From: Halobacteriovorax sp. DA5
GTDB taxonomy: Bacteria; Bdellovibrionota; Bacteriovoracia; Bacteriovoracales; Bacteriovoracaceae
Reading direction: 5' to 3'
NCBI RefSeq assembly: GCF_002903145.1
Contig: NZ_PPDJ01000002.1
Location: 186,001 to 250,000, forward strand
Length of the DNA: 64,000 nt
Positions within the stretch are counted from its first letter, which is position 1. Each line of letters opens with the position of its first letter. Shown here piece by piece: positions 42,852 through 51,417 of this stretch. The notes under the pieces are model-generated. The model saw only the letters and a program-made list of their open reading frames with translations, ran no database searches and was not told the origin of the DNA. Both the position numbers and the translations under genes were made by a program.

Positions 42852-44954
42852 TTAAGATTTGAATATTTTTTTAAGAAGATTTGAATAAGTCTCTTTATTC
42901 ATAAAGTGTATATTATGAGAAGCATCATCTATTATATAGCTATGAAATTTCACGTGATCAGATTGTGTGTAGGCGTTAGAGTATGCCTTGTACTTTGTAT
43001 CTAGAGCGCCGCAGAGGTAATGATATGTGATGCCTTGTGGTAATTCGTTAAGATCTCTTAAGTCCCTTTGCATAGCAACAGAAAGTTGTGGTGATACCTT
43101 AGACCAGGCTTGAGCGTACTTTACATATTCTTTCTCTTTGCGAGTAAGCATTTCATCTATGCCAAGACAATCGTTCATTCCTTTAAAGACGCCTTGATCA
43201 TACCAATTTCGGAAGAATGTTTTTTCATTCTTTCCATCAAAAAGGCCAGAGTCATGTGCGAGACGTTTTTGTCTTTCTTCTTCATTTCCTAGAAATCCTG
43301 GAGCGCCGCTTTCATTTATAAAATTCTTAATATTAGTAAGATCTGCTAATTCATTGTCTCGAAGAATCTCGTTAAAGATTCGCCCGGACATCGAATATGT
43401 AATGAAATGTACATTCTTATCTCTATCAATTTTCTTAAGAGAAGAAATTAATTGTTGCTTAAATGTTTTAAGAGAATTTAATTTGTAATTCTTTCCGTGT
43501 CCCGGTAGGTCGAGATAGATAAGTAGGTAGTCCTTTGCCAGGCCATTTGTGGCCTCTTCTAGCTCTAGTGCATTTCCCATAAAACCGTGAGAAATGAAAA
43601 TAAGATCACCATTAGGGTTTCCTTGAACGCTGATTGCAATTTCTTCATCAAATTTTAAAAAGAGTTTATTAGTGAGCTCTTTTATTTTTTCTCGATTTAT
43701 TTTCACCGCCACTTGCACGTCTTTGAGGTCCATGGCCTTAAATAGTAGGTGTGGTCTCTCAAAAGAGATAAGCTCTCGCTCAATAGTCTCTTGCGCATCT
43801 TTTAATGAAATGTCATCGCAATAAGTAATGGCAATAAGATTTTCATACCTTTCGTTTTTTAAGGGTGACACATAAATATTCTTGAAGAATTTAGAAAGTT
43901 TCTCTTCAATGATTTCAGGATTTATATTCTCTGCAGCTTTTTGGAAAACGAAATCACTTCGCCCTTTGATTGTGTAATTACCGTCTTGATCAACTTCGAT
44001 CAGGTCATTAGTATAATACTTCTGATCGAAGTCTTGGCCGTGTAGGTAGCCAAGAGCGATGCTCTTTCCCTCTAGAACACATTTAGCATCGATAATGCTA
44101 ATTTTGCCATCCATGGGTTTGCCACATGTGCTTAGAAGTTTTATGTCTCTTGTAAAGGGGGTTGCCAGAAACTGCGCACAAGACTCACTTGCCCCAAATG
44201 AGTTTGATAAATAAATCCCTTCTTGTGTTGCTTTATTTATCAATGCTGTTGCCACTTTTGATCCACCAAGAACGACACCCTTCATTTGACTCATTCTCGA
44301 AATCATTTGAGGATCATCGATTAATCTTGCTAGTTGAAGTTGAACCAGAGAGCAGATTGTAATTTGTGTATTGAGTATTAAATCATTTTCTAATTGTGCG
44401 ACGTTAACAATAGTAAGTGAGCTGGCCGCAATAAGGCTGCGCCAAGCAATCATGATTCCACCGATGTGAAAAAGTGGAAGTGATAAGGCCCAGTTGTCAT
44501 TAGGGGCTATATGATAATGTTCTACGGTTGCTTGTGCACTATTTAAAAGTGACTCAAGACTTAGTCTTACACCTTTTGGACGGCCCGTGGAGCCAGAGGT
44601 GTAAATGACACTTGCGCATGATTTCTCGTTAAGAATTCCCTCAAGCTTTGCATTTATTAAACTATCGAGATCATAGTCTTTGGATGAAGCTTCTAATCTT
44701 CTTGCATCAACTAGGATTGGAGTTATTCCATGCTCGATTAAGCGAAAGTATTCAATGAGGAAGGAAATATTATTGTCTGGACGCCAGGATAAAACTTTGT
44801 AGCTTAAGTTTTTACCATCGGCCTTTGATGCTTCGTCTAGCTCTTGTATTTGAGATTTTAAGTCCTCATAGCTAAGAACACACTTACCATCTTGATAGAT
44901 AAATGGCCCTGAGGTATTAGCAATGAGTTTTGATATAAAACCAATTTTATTCAT
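42852..44954 (-). CDS. menE-menH: MenE-MenH fusion (OSB-CoA ligase plus SHCHC synthase)
   Basis: The 700-residue protein joins two menaquinone enzymes. Residues about 1-440 are an AMP-forming ligase, with the P-loop TSGSTGRPKG (119-128), SNSFGASES, and a C-terminal KGRSDF ... NREKI segment like MenE. Residues about 450-700 form an alpha/beta hydrolase in the MenH style: ISHGFMGNALE, DLPGHG, nucleophile S521 in TYSMSGR, FFRNWYDQGVFKG, and the His in DDASHNIHF. The ligase half lacks some typical residues (KAAEN instead of GGEN). Normally these are separate proteins. It overlaps lexA by 8 bases, so it is downstream of the SOS repressor in one operon. Confidence 0.85.
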   Translation of the reverse strand: MNKIGFISKLIANTSGPFIYQDGKCVLSYEDLKSQIQELDEASKADGKNLSYKVLSWRPDNNISFLIEYFRLIEHGITPILVDARRLEASSKDYDLDSLINAKLEGILNEKSCASVIYTSGSTGRPKGVRLSLESLLNSAQATVEHYHIAPNDNWALSLPLFHIGGIMIAWRSLIAASSLTIVNVAQLENDLILNTQITICSLVQLQLARLIDDPQMISRMSQMKGVVLGGSKVATALINKATQEGIYLSNSFGASESCAQFLATPFTRDIKLLSTCGKPMDGKISIIDAKCVLEGKSIALGYLHGQDFDQKYYTNDLIEVDQDGNYTIKGRSDFVFQKAAENINPEIIEEKLSKFFKNIYVSPLKNERYENLIAITYCDDISLKDAQETIERELISFERPHLLFKAMDLKDVQVAVKINREKIKELTNKLFLKFDEEIAISVQGNPNGDLIFISHGFMGNALELEEATNGLAKDYLLIYLDLPGHGKNYKLNSLKTFKQQLISSLKKIDRDKNVHFITYSMSGRIFNEILRDNELADLTNIKNFINESGAPGFLGNEEERQKRLAHDSGLFDGKNEKTFFRNWYDQGVFKGMNDCLGIDEMLTRKEKEYVKYAQAWSKVSPQLSVAMQRDLRDLNELPQGITYHYLCGALDTKYKAYSNAYTQSDHVKFHSYIIDDASHNIHFMNKETYSNLLKKIFKS

Positions 44955-45603
44955 AACTTCGCATTAGACCAACAACAACACCTGCGATTCGAAAGTCATT
45001 TTCTGCTGTGATGACAAAAGGTGAGAGGCGATCATTTGCAGGATGCAACTCAACTGAGTTTTTCTTCTTAAAGAAGTTTTTAACTGTGGCCTCATTATCA
45101 ACAAGAGCGATGACTGTTTGGCCTTGGTTAGCATTTTCTTGTGCACGACAAACGAGAATATCTCCCTCGTGAATACCGTCGTTAATCATAGAGTCACCTT
45201 GTACATTTAGTGCAAAGTATCTTCCTGGCCTTGAGACCATATGACTTGGTACGAGAGTGTGCTCACTTGGGTTTTCGATGGCCTCAATTGGATTTCCTGC
45301 TGCAACATCACCAAGAAGGGGAATCTCGCTAAATTGTGGACTCATATTTGTTAAGGACGCTAGTTGTTGATCAACATTAGATGTTGTTTGCTCCACATCC
45401 AGTAACTTAATTCCACGACGAGCATTCCAGTCAACTTCGATTTTTCCGGCCTCTTGCAAATAGTGCATATATTTATTTACGGAACCGAATGACTTAAGGC
45501 CAAAATGCTCTTTAATTTCTTTTTGCGTAGGAGCATAGCCCTCGGCCAGGTAGTAATTCTTTATATAGAGATAAACTTGGTTTTGTTTCTTTGTTAATGC
45601 CAT
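44947..45603 (-). CDS. lexA: LexA repressor
   Basis: LexA represses SOS genes and is self-cleaved when RecA is activated. The 218-residue protein has an N-terminal winged helix-turn-helix (KEIKEHFGLKSFGSVNKYMHYL), the cleavage site A102-G103 (DVAAGNP), S138 (QGDSMIND) and K175 (EATVKNF). The start codon lies at the predicted transcription start of a TTGACT/TAACAT promoter and no ribosome site precedes it. A 17-base inverted repeat covers the start and the -10. The gene is followed by menE-menH with an 8-base overlap. Confidence 0.96.
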   Translation of the reverse strand: MALTKKQNQVYLYIKNYYLAEGYAPTQKEIKEHFGLKSFGSVNKYMHYLQEAGKIEVDWNARRGIKLLDVEQTTSNVDQQLASLTNMSPQFSEIPLLGDVAAGNPIEAIENPSEHTLVPSHMVSRPGRYFALNVQGDSMINDGIHEGDILVCRAQENANQGQTVIALVDNEATVKNFFKKKNSVELHPANDRLSPFVITAENDFRIAGVVVGLMRSYE

Positions 45604-45617
45604 AACAATATGTTATG
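45601..45617. promoter_or_regulatory. Inverted repeat at the lexA start, candidate operator
   Basis: CATAAC-N5-GTTATG covers the start codon and the -10 box. It may be the LexA self-regulatory site; the known SOS box of Bdellovibrio (TTACN3GTAA) is not present in this exact form. Confidence 0.4.
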
Positions 45618-45638
45618 CGTAAGATATGCGTAAGTCAA
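45610..45638 (-). promoter_or_regulatory. lexA promoter predicting a leaderless mRNA
   Basis: On the minus strand TTGACT (45633-45638) and TAACAT (45610-45615) are 17 bases apart. Six bases lie between the -10 and the ATG, so transcription should start at the start codon. Two direct ATGCGTAAG copies 11 bases apart (45615-45623 and 45626-45634) fill the spacer. Confidence 0.65.
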
Positions 45639-45649
45639 CATAAGTTTTG

Positions 45650-45688
45650 TTCACATACTTTGTGAATATTTTTCACGGTTTTTGTGAA
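45650..45688. promoter_or_regulatory. Two phased TTCAC-N7-GTGAA inverted repeats
   Basis: The sites at 45650-45666 and 45672-45688 share the arms TTCAC and GTGAA with a 7-base spacer. Their centres are 22 bases apart, i.e. two helical turns. They lie between lexA and the divergent secreted-protein gene. A dimeric regulator could bind there. Confidence 0.55.
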
Positions 45689-45779
45689 AAAAACTTACAA
45701 TCAAAAATCATCTCTTTCTTGAATTGACGTAGGGCCTTGAAATAGCTACTTATAGGTCATCAAATTAAAGGGAGGGTCC

Positions 45780-46523
45780 ATGAAATCGTTTACAAGTTTA
45801 AGTCGTTTGGCAGTTATCGCTACATTACTATTTAGTACGAATGCATTCTCTCTAGATGCTAGAGCGCTGAATAAAGCGAAGTTTGAAAAGCTCGATGCAA
45901 GAGATCAAGAACAGTATCTTGAGATTGTTGATCGTGAAGTAACTGAAGTTTATCCTCGTTATGGACTTGTTTATAACAAGTTAACAAATGAGAAGAGTGG
46001 CGCAGGACTTGGTGAAGTCTTTATGACAGTTGATAAGATTTTGGCCCTTGGGCAAAAGATTTGGAAGATTGTCGATGCAGGAAAACCTGTTAGTAGCACA
46101 AAGTTTACAAAACCAATCAGTATCATCCCAAATATGGAAGATGTTAATGGAACATTCTCTTCAATGTCTCACTGGAGAGCTCCAATTGTTCGCTCATTCA
46201 AAGTTGCTTACCGCAATGGATTTGGCTCTGAGGTTATCTCATTCGTTTATACAGTTGTATTTCAATACGGTGGAAAGTTTGAAGGCAAGGGATCTTATAT
46301 TACTGGCCTTTTTGTAAGTGCAAGTAACGTAAGTGTTTCTTGGGGATTTAACTTCTCAGCTTCAAGTGAGATTATGTCAATTGCAAATCAGGGAAGCATG
46401 GATTCACCAGTTGCTTCAGCAGTAGTTAATATTAACTACAAGGCATCATCAGTTTTGAAATCGATTGATGAAACAGATATCTTCTACGTAAATGGAGATG
46501 GCCTACTACAAAGAATGAATTAA
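45780..46523 (+). CDS. Exported protein of unknown function
   Basis: The 247-residue protein has a signal peptide (SRLAVIATLLFSTNAFS). It is Ser-rich and beta-rich in the second half (SYITGLFVSASNVSVSWGFNFSAS), and has no cysteines. No family is recognised. A GGGAGGG ribosome site precedes the ATG and a possible TTGACG promoter lies near 45724. It is divergent from lexA, with the two TTCAC-N7-GTGAA sites between them. Confidence 0.7.
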   Translation: MKSFTSLSRLAVIATLLFSTNAFSLDARALNKAKFEKLDARDQEQYLEIVDREVTEVYPRYGLVYNKLTNEKSGAGLGEVFMTVDKILALGQKIWKIVDAGKPVSSTKFTKPISIIPNMEDVNGTFSSMSHWRAPIVRSFKVAYRNGFGSEVISFVYTVVFQYGGKFEGKGSYITGLFVSASNVSVSWGFNFSASSEIMSIANQGSMDSPVASAVVNINYKASSVLKSIDETDIFYVNGDGLLQRMN

Positions 46524-46535
46524 GAATTAAAATAG

Positions 46536-46564
46536 AAAAGGCTTCCGATGGAAGCCTTTTTTTT
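46536..46564. terminator. Rho-independent terminator, bidirectional
   Basis: An 11-base stem AAAAGGCTTCC / GGAAGCCTTTT with a GAT loop and a T8 tract lies between two convergent genes. Confidence 0.9.
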
Positions 46565-49500
46565 ATAGTTTGTTTGCCTCTTTTAAAGCATCTGTTAGCA
46601 TTGATTTGAAACGATCCAGCCTTTCTTCTTGCTGGTTCTTATACTTCTTAGAAGATGCCCTTTCCGCGCTTAAATCACGCCCTTCAATCGCTGGTGCAAT
46701 AATTTCTTTAATTATATATTCTCGAGCACGAGCACCAGTTCTTGTTTTAGTAATTTTATACCATTTGAAATCTTTCTTATCGATAATATTTAGGAGGTCT
46801 CCTGCGTTTATCGTAAACTCTCTAAAGAAACCTCTTAGGCCACGTGAGCGATTTCTCATGCGATTAAGCTCAGTTTGAACAAGAGCATACGAGAGTTGAT
46901 CGCCAAATGATCCATCTTTCGTATCACTTGTAAGTGCTTGAGCAAGTAATTTTCTAAGATTAGTATCCTCTGCAATATTATCAATTGCACCTTCTTCAAC
47001 TTTTTTAAGAATATATTCTTTAAGCTTGCGCCCTTGTGGTGTTCTCATAATATCTGTTAGCAGACGATTATTTGTAATATCTTCAATCTTTTCGATAACA
47101 AGATTATCTGGCCCATTATAAGAAGCTAGCTCTTTTTTAAAGACTTCATTTAAATTCATTCCCAATTGTGAAGTGATGAGGTTTTCAAGCAGTTCACTTT
47201 CCATGAGGGCCTGGGTATTTTGTGCTGTTGAAGACGAAGGATTATCAAGGCCATGCCTTTGCATTGCAATTGTTGTGTTGTGAATTGCCTGATCGCAGAT
47301 AGCAGTATTATTTTCGCATGAATACTTAAGTGTTGATCCTACTAGCTCAAGAGTTGAAATAAGTTGTGCATTCGGCATTCCCTCAGAAGATGACGAATCT
47401 TGTTTGTGATCAGTTTCTTGAGCTTTTGCAGGAATGGTGAGGAGGATATCCATGACCTTTCCTAGTTGCTCTGGGTTTTGTCTTCCGTAGACTTGAATAA
47501 AACGATTCTTAACTTCATCTTTTGCTTGTGCTTCAAGTTTAGTAACACAAGAGTTCATATTTTGAGTGGCCTCTTCTAGATCAGGGTTTCTAGGCCCATC
47601 AATACAACGTTCAAATTCGCGGTATGCTTGTGATTTCGTGAAGTCCTGTAATGTTGCATTTGGATTTGCAAACTTATTAAGATCAGAAAGGAGAGTCTTA
47701 GCAATTGATTTGGCGATATTTCCAATTTCACTGCTAAGGCAATCTTTTGCGTTATCCTGTGCTTTTATATCATCACTTACCGAGTCAAGACACTTCATTA
47801 AATTTCTTGAAGATGTTTGAGTTAGAGATGCTACTTTGTTTGGTTCGTTGCTAAAAAGTGGTGCAATCGTTTCTTTTATAATCTTTGGAGCAAGTGAACG
47901 GTAAGCATCCTTAACAGTCACTGACATACAAATACTCGCTGCCGTTGTTGCGTTTATTTCACTGTTTCTTTCTTTATCTGCAAGTGTCTTATCAAGACAA
48001 TTATTAAGTTGGGTACTGATTTTCTCTTTTGCTGCTTCAAATTCAGCTTTTGTAAATTTCGACTTAAAATCCTCTAGAGTCTTTTCAATTGCTCCAGGAG
48101 CAACTCTTTTAATAAGTAGAGGAGTTAGGGTGTCGACGTTGCTATCAAGATTATCAGGAGTACTATTAGTTATGTGATTCTCGATAAATCTATTGAGGGA
48201 ATTAACTTCGTTTGTTGGTAAGTTAAACTCTTTTACCTGAGCATGTGCCATTTCTTTTGCAATTAAACCAATGACACTTCTTTGGGTTTTAAATGTACAG
48301 GCCGAAATAATATTGTTCATTTCATCTTGATATGAGCCTAATGATGTGTGTTTTGAAAGATCGCTTTCTAGGCAACCTTTCATTGTATTCTTTACTCTTG
48401 ATAGCTCTTGCTCTGATATTGCCGCTTCAACTACTGTGTCAGCAATACCTTTGTCACTTGTTGCTTTATAAATACTATCTTTTAGAATTGATCCTGAAAG
48501 GGAAGTGATGGCCCCTGTTAAGCACTGGTTAATAAGATTTTCATCAATGTTTTTTGTCAGGTCTCGATATATTTCTCTTTTTGCTCGTTCAATACAAATT
48601 TCATAATCTCCAATAATTCTTTGAGAAAGACGAACTCTTTGGGCCTCGTCGATATTAAGAGCATCAAATTGTTTATCAAACTCAAGTGCTAAAATTGACT
48701 TTGCAGCTTGTGCTGTTGCCATGGCCGTAATAAATGCTGAACATTCATTTCCGTCAGTTGTATTCTTTGCATTCATACAGGCCGGTAGATGCTTCGTTTT
48801 AATTTCTTCAATTAAAAGATTTTTTTCATTTTGAGATAGGCTTTCAGATATCTTTGGATTAGTTAAGATTGCAATTTCTACTACATCGTAAGTTGCACTC
48901 ATCTTAAGACTATCAATACATTCACCAATTGTTTTTGTGAATTGTTGGGTACTCATTTTAGCAAGCACAAGATATTCTTGTGGTGTTTGACCCTTTTCAT
49001 TAACAATAGGTGCATAACGACAGTTATTTGACTTCCTTAGTATATCTCCAACAATAGCGTTGTTTTGTGATTTTCCTGTGTAGCCTTTAATTGCATCATT
49101 AACACGTCCAGCACGAGTACGATGATAACTTTCTAGGATTCCTGTATAGACACAACCTTTAACGACTGATGTTGTGTCGATGATCTTTTCAAACTTATTA
49201 AAGTTTTCACTCACACACTTCATATATGCGTTTGTTGACTTTGATTTAAGTGTCGGTATGCCATCTTCTGGTGTGAAATTAAGGCCAATTTGTTTTTCTA
49301 ATTCTTTCTCACCTATAGCTAGTGCAATATTATTTGTGAATATATTTGAACATTCGATGACTTGATCTTTTCTGACGGCCTTATTAAGACACTTATCTAA
49401 GTCTTTAAGGTAAGGTGTAACAAAGGCCATCTTTTCTTGTTCACTAGAAAAAGTCTTCATATCATCAAGTAGTAAATTGACAACTTCTTTTGAGTAAGCG

Positions 49501-50582
49501 CTTGCTAGCTCCCTTATTTTATCGAAATTACCAATATCCTTCTTGTTAACATCATCAAATATTTCTTTAATTCTTGCCTCTGTTAAGTTTTCAGAAATTG
49601 CACCAATATTCTTAAATGTTGTATACAGAAATTCTTCTTTATCAAATGGGTTAATGCTTCCAAAGAAGTTAAAGACGCCAATAGCACCTCTTTCAATGAC
49701 TCCCATTGTTTTGTCTCCAAAGTCAGGGGATTCCATATTTGAGTAGCTAAGTCTTGCTGTAAGTGACTTACGATGACACTCTTTTTCAAGATCACGAAAT
49801 TCATTTGTAAGCTCTTGCCTTTCTTTTGCAATAGAAGTTTTTTCGTATCCATTTAGCTTAGAGATGATTTCGTTTAATTGATCATTTAATTCAATGGCAG
49901 GAGTAATAAGGTTTGCAATACACTCTGCTGCATTATTGCAAACGATAACTGCCGATTCTTCACTATAAGTTGTGTCCTCAAGAGTTGCTAAAAAATCAGA
50001 CTCAAGCTCATACTGTTCTTTCAGTTTATTCATAGGGATAAACTGTCCATCACTAGAGATTATCCCAGCAAGGATCTCTTCTTGATTCGTTTGATTTTGG
50101 CAAATAATAGGTGAAGCGCTATATGACTTCGAAAGTTTAAGCTTTTTAATATCACTTAAAAGATGTGTTGATCTTACATCAACTTCTTTTGATGCTGCTT
50201 TAATTTTACAATTAGAAAGATTTTCGTCGCTATGATGCTTTGTTGGAAAGTAGGCGATGGGTGTGTCTAGCTTTAGGGTTTTATGAGCAGCATCTCTTTG
50301 ATTGTATCTGACAGCTGGAATTCGATAGCTAATGCTATCGTTATGACAAGATACATAATAGCGAGTTAATTGTAGGGCCCTTGGATTAGATGTACGTGTA
50401 CAACTTTGTTCATATACTATCGTATTTCGATCGAGGATAGTTGCACTACATATCGGCGTTGCACTTTGTGCATCTGATTTAATATTGCCACGTTTTAAAA
50501 CACAGGCCGACAGATCGTCTGAAGCATAGACTTGAAAGGTCGTAGATATAAATATGAATAAAATAACAATAAAACGATACAT
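46563..50582 (-). CDS. Large exported Cys-pair repeat protein with degenerate trypsin-like N-terminus
   Basis: The 1339-residue protein has a signal peptide (MYRFIVILFIFISTTFQVYA). An early segment CSATILDRNTIVYEQSC resembles the trypsin His region, but Ser replaces the catalytic His, so it may be a protease-derived, inactive fold. Residues about 390-1030 hold a run of helical units. Most have two cysteines separated by 11-24 residues: C398/C411, C456/C477, C602/C614, C663/C687, C737/C762, C862/C885, C931/C948 and C993/C1012. C521 and C555 fall between. This suggests a disulfide-stabilised helical solenoid in the periplasm or outside. The rest is Glu/Lys-rich. No known family was identified. 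Confidence 0.75.
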   Translation of the reverse strand: MYRFIVILFIFISTTFQVYASDDLSACVLKRGNIKSDAQSATPICSATILDRNTIVYEQSCTRTSNPRALQLTRYYVSCHNDSISYRIPAVRYNQRDAAHKTLKLDTPIAYFPTKHHSDENLSNCKIKAASKEVDVRSTHLLSDIKKLKLSKSYSASPIICQNQTNQEEILAGIISSDGQFIPMNKLKEQYELESDFLATLEDTTYSEESAVIVCNNAAECIANLITPAIELNDQLNEIISKLNGYEKTSIAKERQELTNEFRDLEKECHRKSLTARLSYSNMESPDFGDKTMGVIERGAIGVFNFFGSINPFDKEEFLYTTFKNIGAISENLTEARIKEIFDDVNKKDIGNFDKIRELASAYSKEVVNLLLDDMKTFSSEQEKMAFVTPYLKDLDKCLNKAVRKDQVIECSNIFTNNIALAIGEKELEKQIGLNFTPEDGIPTLKSKSTNAYMKCVSENFNKFEKIIDTTSVVKGCVYTGILESYHRTRAGRVNDAIKGYTGKSQNNAIVGDILRKSNNCRYAPIVNEKGQTPQEYLVLAKMSTQQFTKTIGECIDSLKMSATYDVVEIAILTNPKISESLSQNEKNLLIEEIKTKHLPACMNAKNTTDGNECSAFITAMATAQAAKSILALEFDKQFDALNIDEAQRVRLSQRIIGDYEICIERAKREIYRDLTKNIDENLINQCLTGAITSLSGSILKDSIYKATSDKGIADTVVEAAISEQELSRVKNTMKGCLESDLSKHTSLGSYQDEMNNIISACTFKTQRSVIGLIAKEMAHAQVKEFNLPTNEVNSLNRFIENHITNSTPDNLDSNVDTLTPLLIKRVAPGAIEKTLEDFKSKFTKAEFEAAKEKISTQLNNCLDKTLADKERNSEINATTAASICMSVTVKDAYRSLAPKIIKETIAPLFSNEPNKVASLTQTSSRNLMKCLDSVSDDIKAQDNAKDCLSSEIGNIAKSIAKTLLSDLNKFANPNATLQDFTKSQAYREFERCIDGPRNPDLEEATQNMNSCVTKLEAQAKDEVKNRFIQVYGRQNPEQLGKVMDILLTIPAKAQETDHKQDSSSSEGMPNAQLISTLELVGSTLKYSCENNTAICDQAIHNTTIAMQRHGLDNPSSSTAQNTQALMESELLENLITSQLGMNLNEVFKKELASYNGPDNLVIEKIEDITNNRLLTDIMRTPQGRKLKEYILKKVEEGAIDNIAEDTNLRKLLAQALTSDTKDGSFGDQLSYALVQTELNRMRNRSRGLRGFFREFTINAGDLLNIIDKKDFKWYKITKTRTGARAREYIIKEIIAPAIEGRDLSAERASSKKYKNQQEERLDRFKSMLTDALKEANKL

Positions 50583-50636
50583 TTCATTGATCTTTTCGGA
50601 ATGTTTAGATTAATACTTGAGGGAAATGTTGAGGTA

Positions 50637-51392
50637 TTAAAAAAGACTTGGGCCAGAGATTGAGTCTAAGTAGCTGATAATCCCTTTTGCTGAGTATTTT
50701 GCATAGAGGTGATGAAACCAATCATCTAAAACAAGAGAGGCTTCAGTAGTGTTCGTAAGAAAGCCGGCCTCTAAGAGAATAGAAGGTCTTTTTGATAATG
50801 CTAGTACATAGAAAAGGCCCGGTTTTAGGCCTCGGTCTTTCATCTTATAATTCTTTGTTAGAAGCTTTCCTAATTCATCGTGAACTTTAGTCCCAAGCTT
50901 TTTAGATTCTGGTGCAACACGCTCAACGACAAGATCAGTTAGAATATTGTTGATGATGACCTGTTTTCCTTCAAGATCTCGGTTTTCTACCGCTTCAATT
51001 TTTGCGATCGCAGCATCTTGGTGATTGTTTAAGTAGTATGTTTCAAAGCCACTTGAGCTATTGTCTTCGGCCGCATTTAAGTGGATTGAAATAAAAATAT
51101 CGGCCTTAATAATGTCGGCCATATCTGCTCTTTTTTGTAGAGAGACTGTTTTATCAATTGTTCTTGTTAAATAAGCGCGGTGCCTCTTTGTTTCATTGAT
51201 ATACTTTTTCAATTTAACAGCAATTTTTAGTGTGACATCTTTTTCACAAACAACGTTTAGCTTCTTTTTTCTCCACACTTTTGCCTTGGCCCCACAGTCT
51301 TCACCGCCATGACCAGGGTCAATCAGTACAGTCGCTGCAAACGTCTGTGATACGAGTAAGATGGAACAAATAAGAAGTAAGTTTTTAATCAT
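50637..51392 (-). CDS. N-acetylmuramoyl-L-alanine amidase (Amidase_3)
   Basis: The 251-residue protein cuts the amide bond between MurNAc and the peptide stem of peptidoglycan. A signal peptide (LLLICSILLVSQTFA) targets the periplasm. Zinc and catalytic residues are visible: H28 (IDPGHGGEDCGA), E50 (EKDVTL), H104 (SIHLNA) and E208 (LLEAGFLTN). The usual AMIN and LysM domains are absent, so it is a compact catalytic unit. It may be used for wall remodelling during division or prey entry (inference). Confidence 0.92.
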   Translation of the reverse strand: MIKNLLLICSILLVSQTFAATVLIDPGHGGEDCGAKAKVWRKKKLNVVCEKDVTLKIAVKLKKYINETKRHRAYLTRTIDKTVSLQKRADMADIIKADIFISIHLNAAEDNSSSGFETYYLNNHQDAAIAKIEAVENRDLEGKQVIINNILTDLVVERVAPESKKLGTKVHDELGKLLTKNYKMKDRGLKPGLFYVLALSKRPSILLEAGFLTNTTEASLVLDDWFHHLYAKYSAKGIISYLDSISGPSLF

Positions 51393-51417
51393 GTATAGTT
51401 ATTATATGGATATCCCT

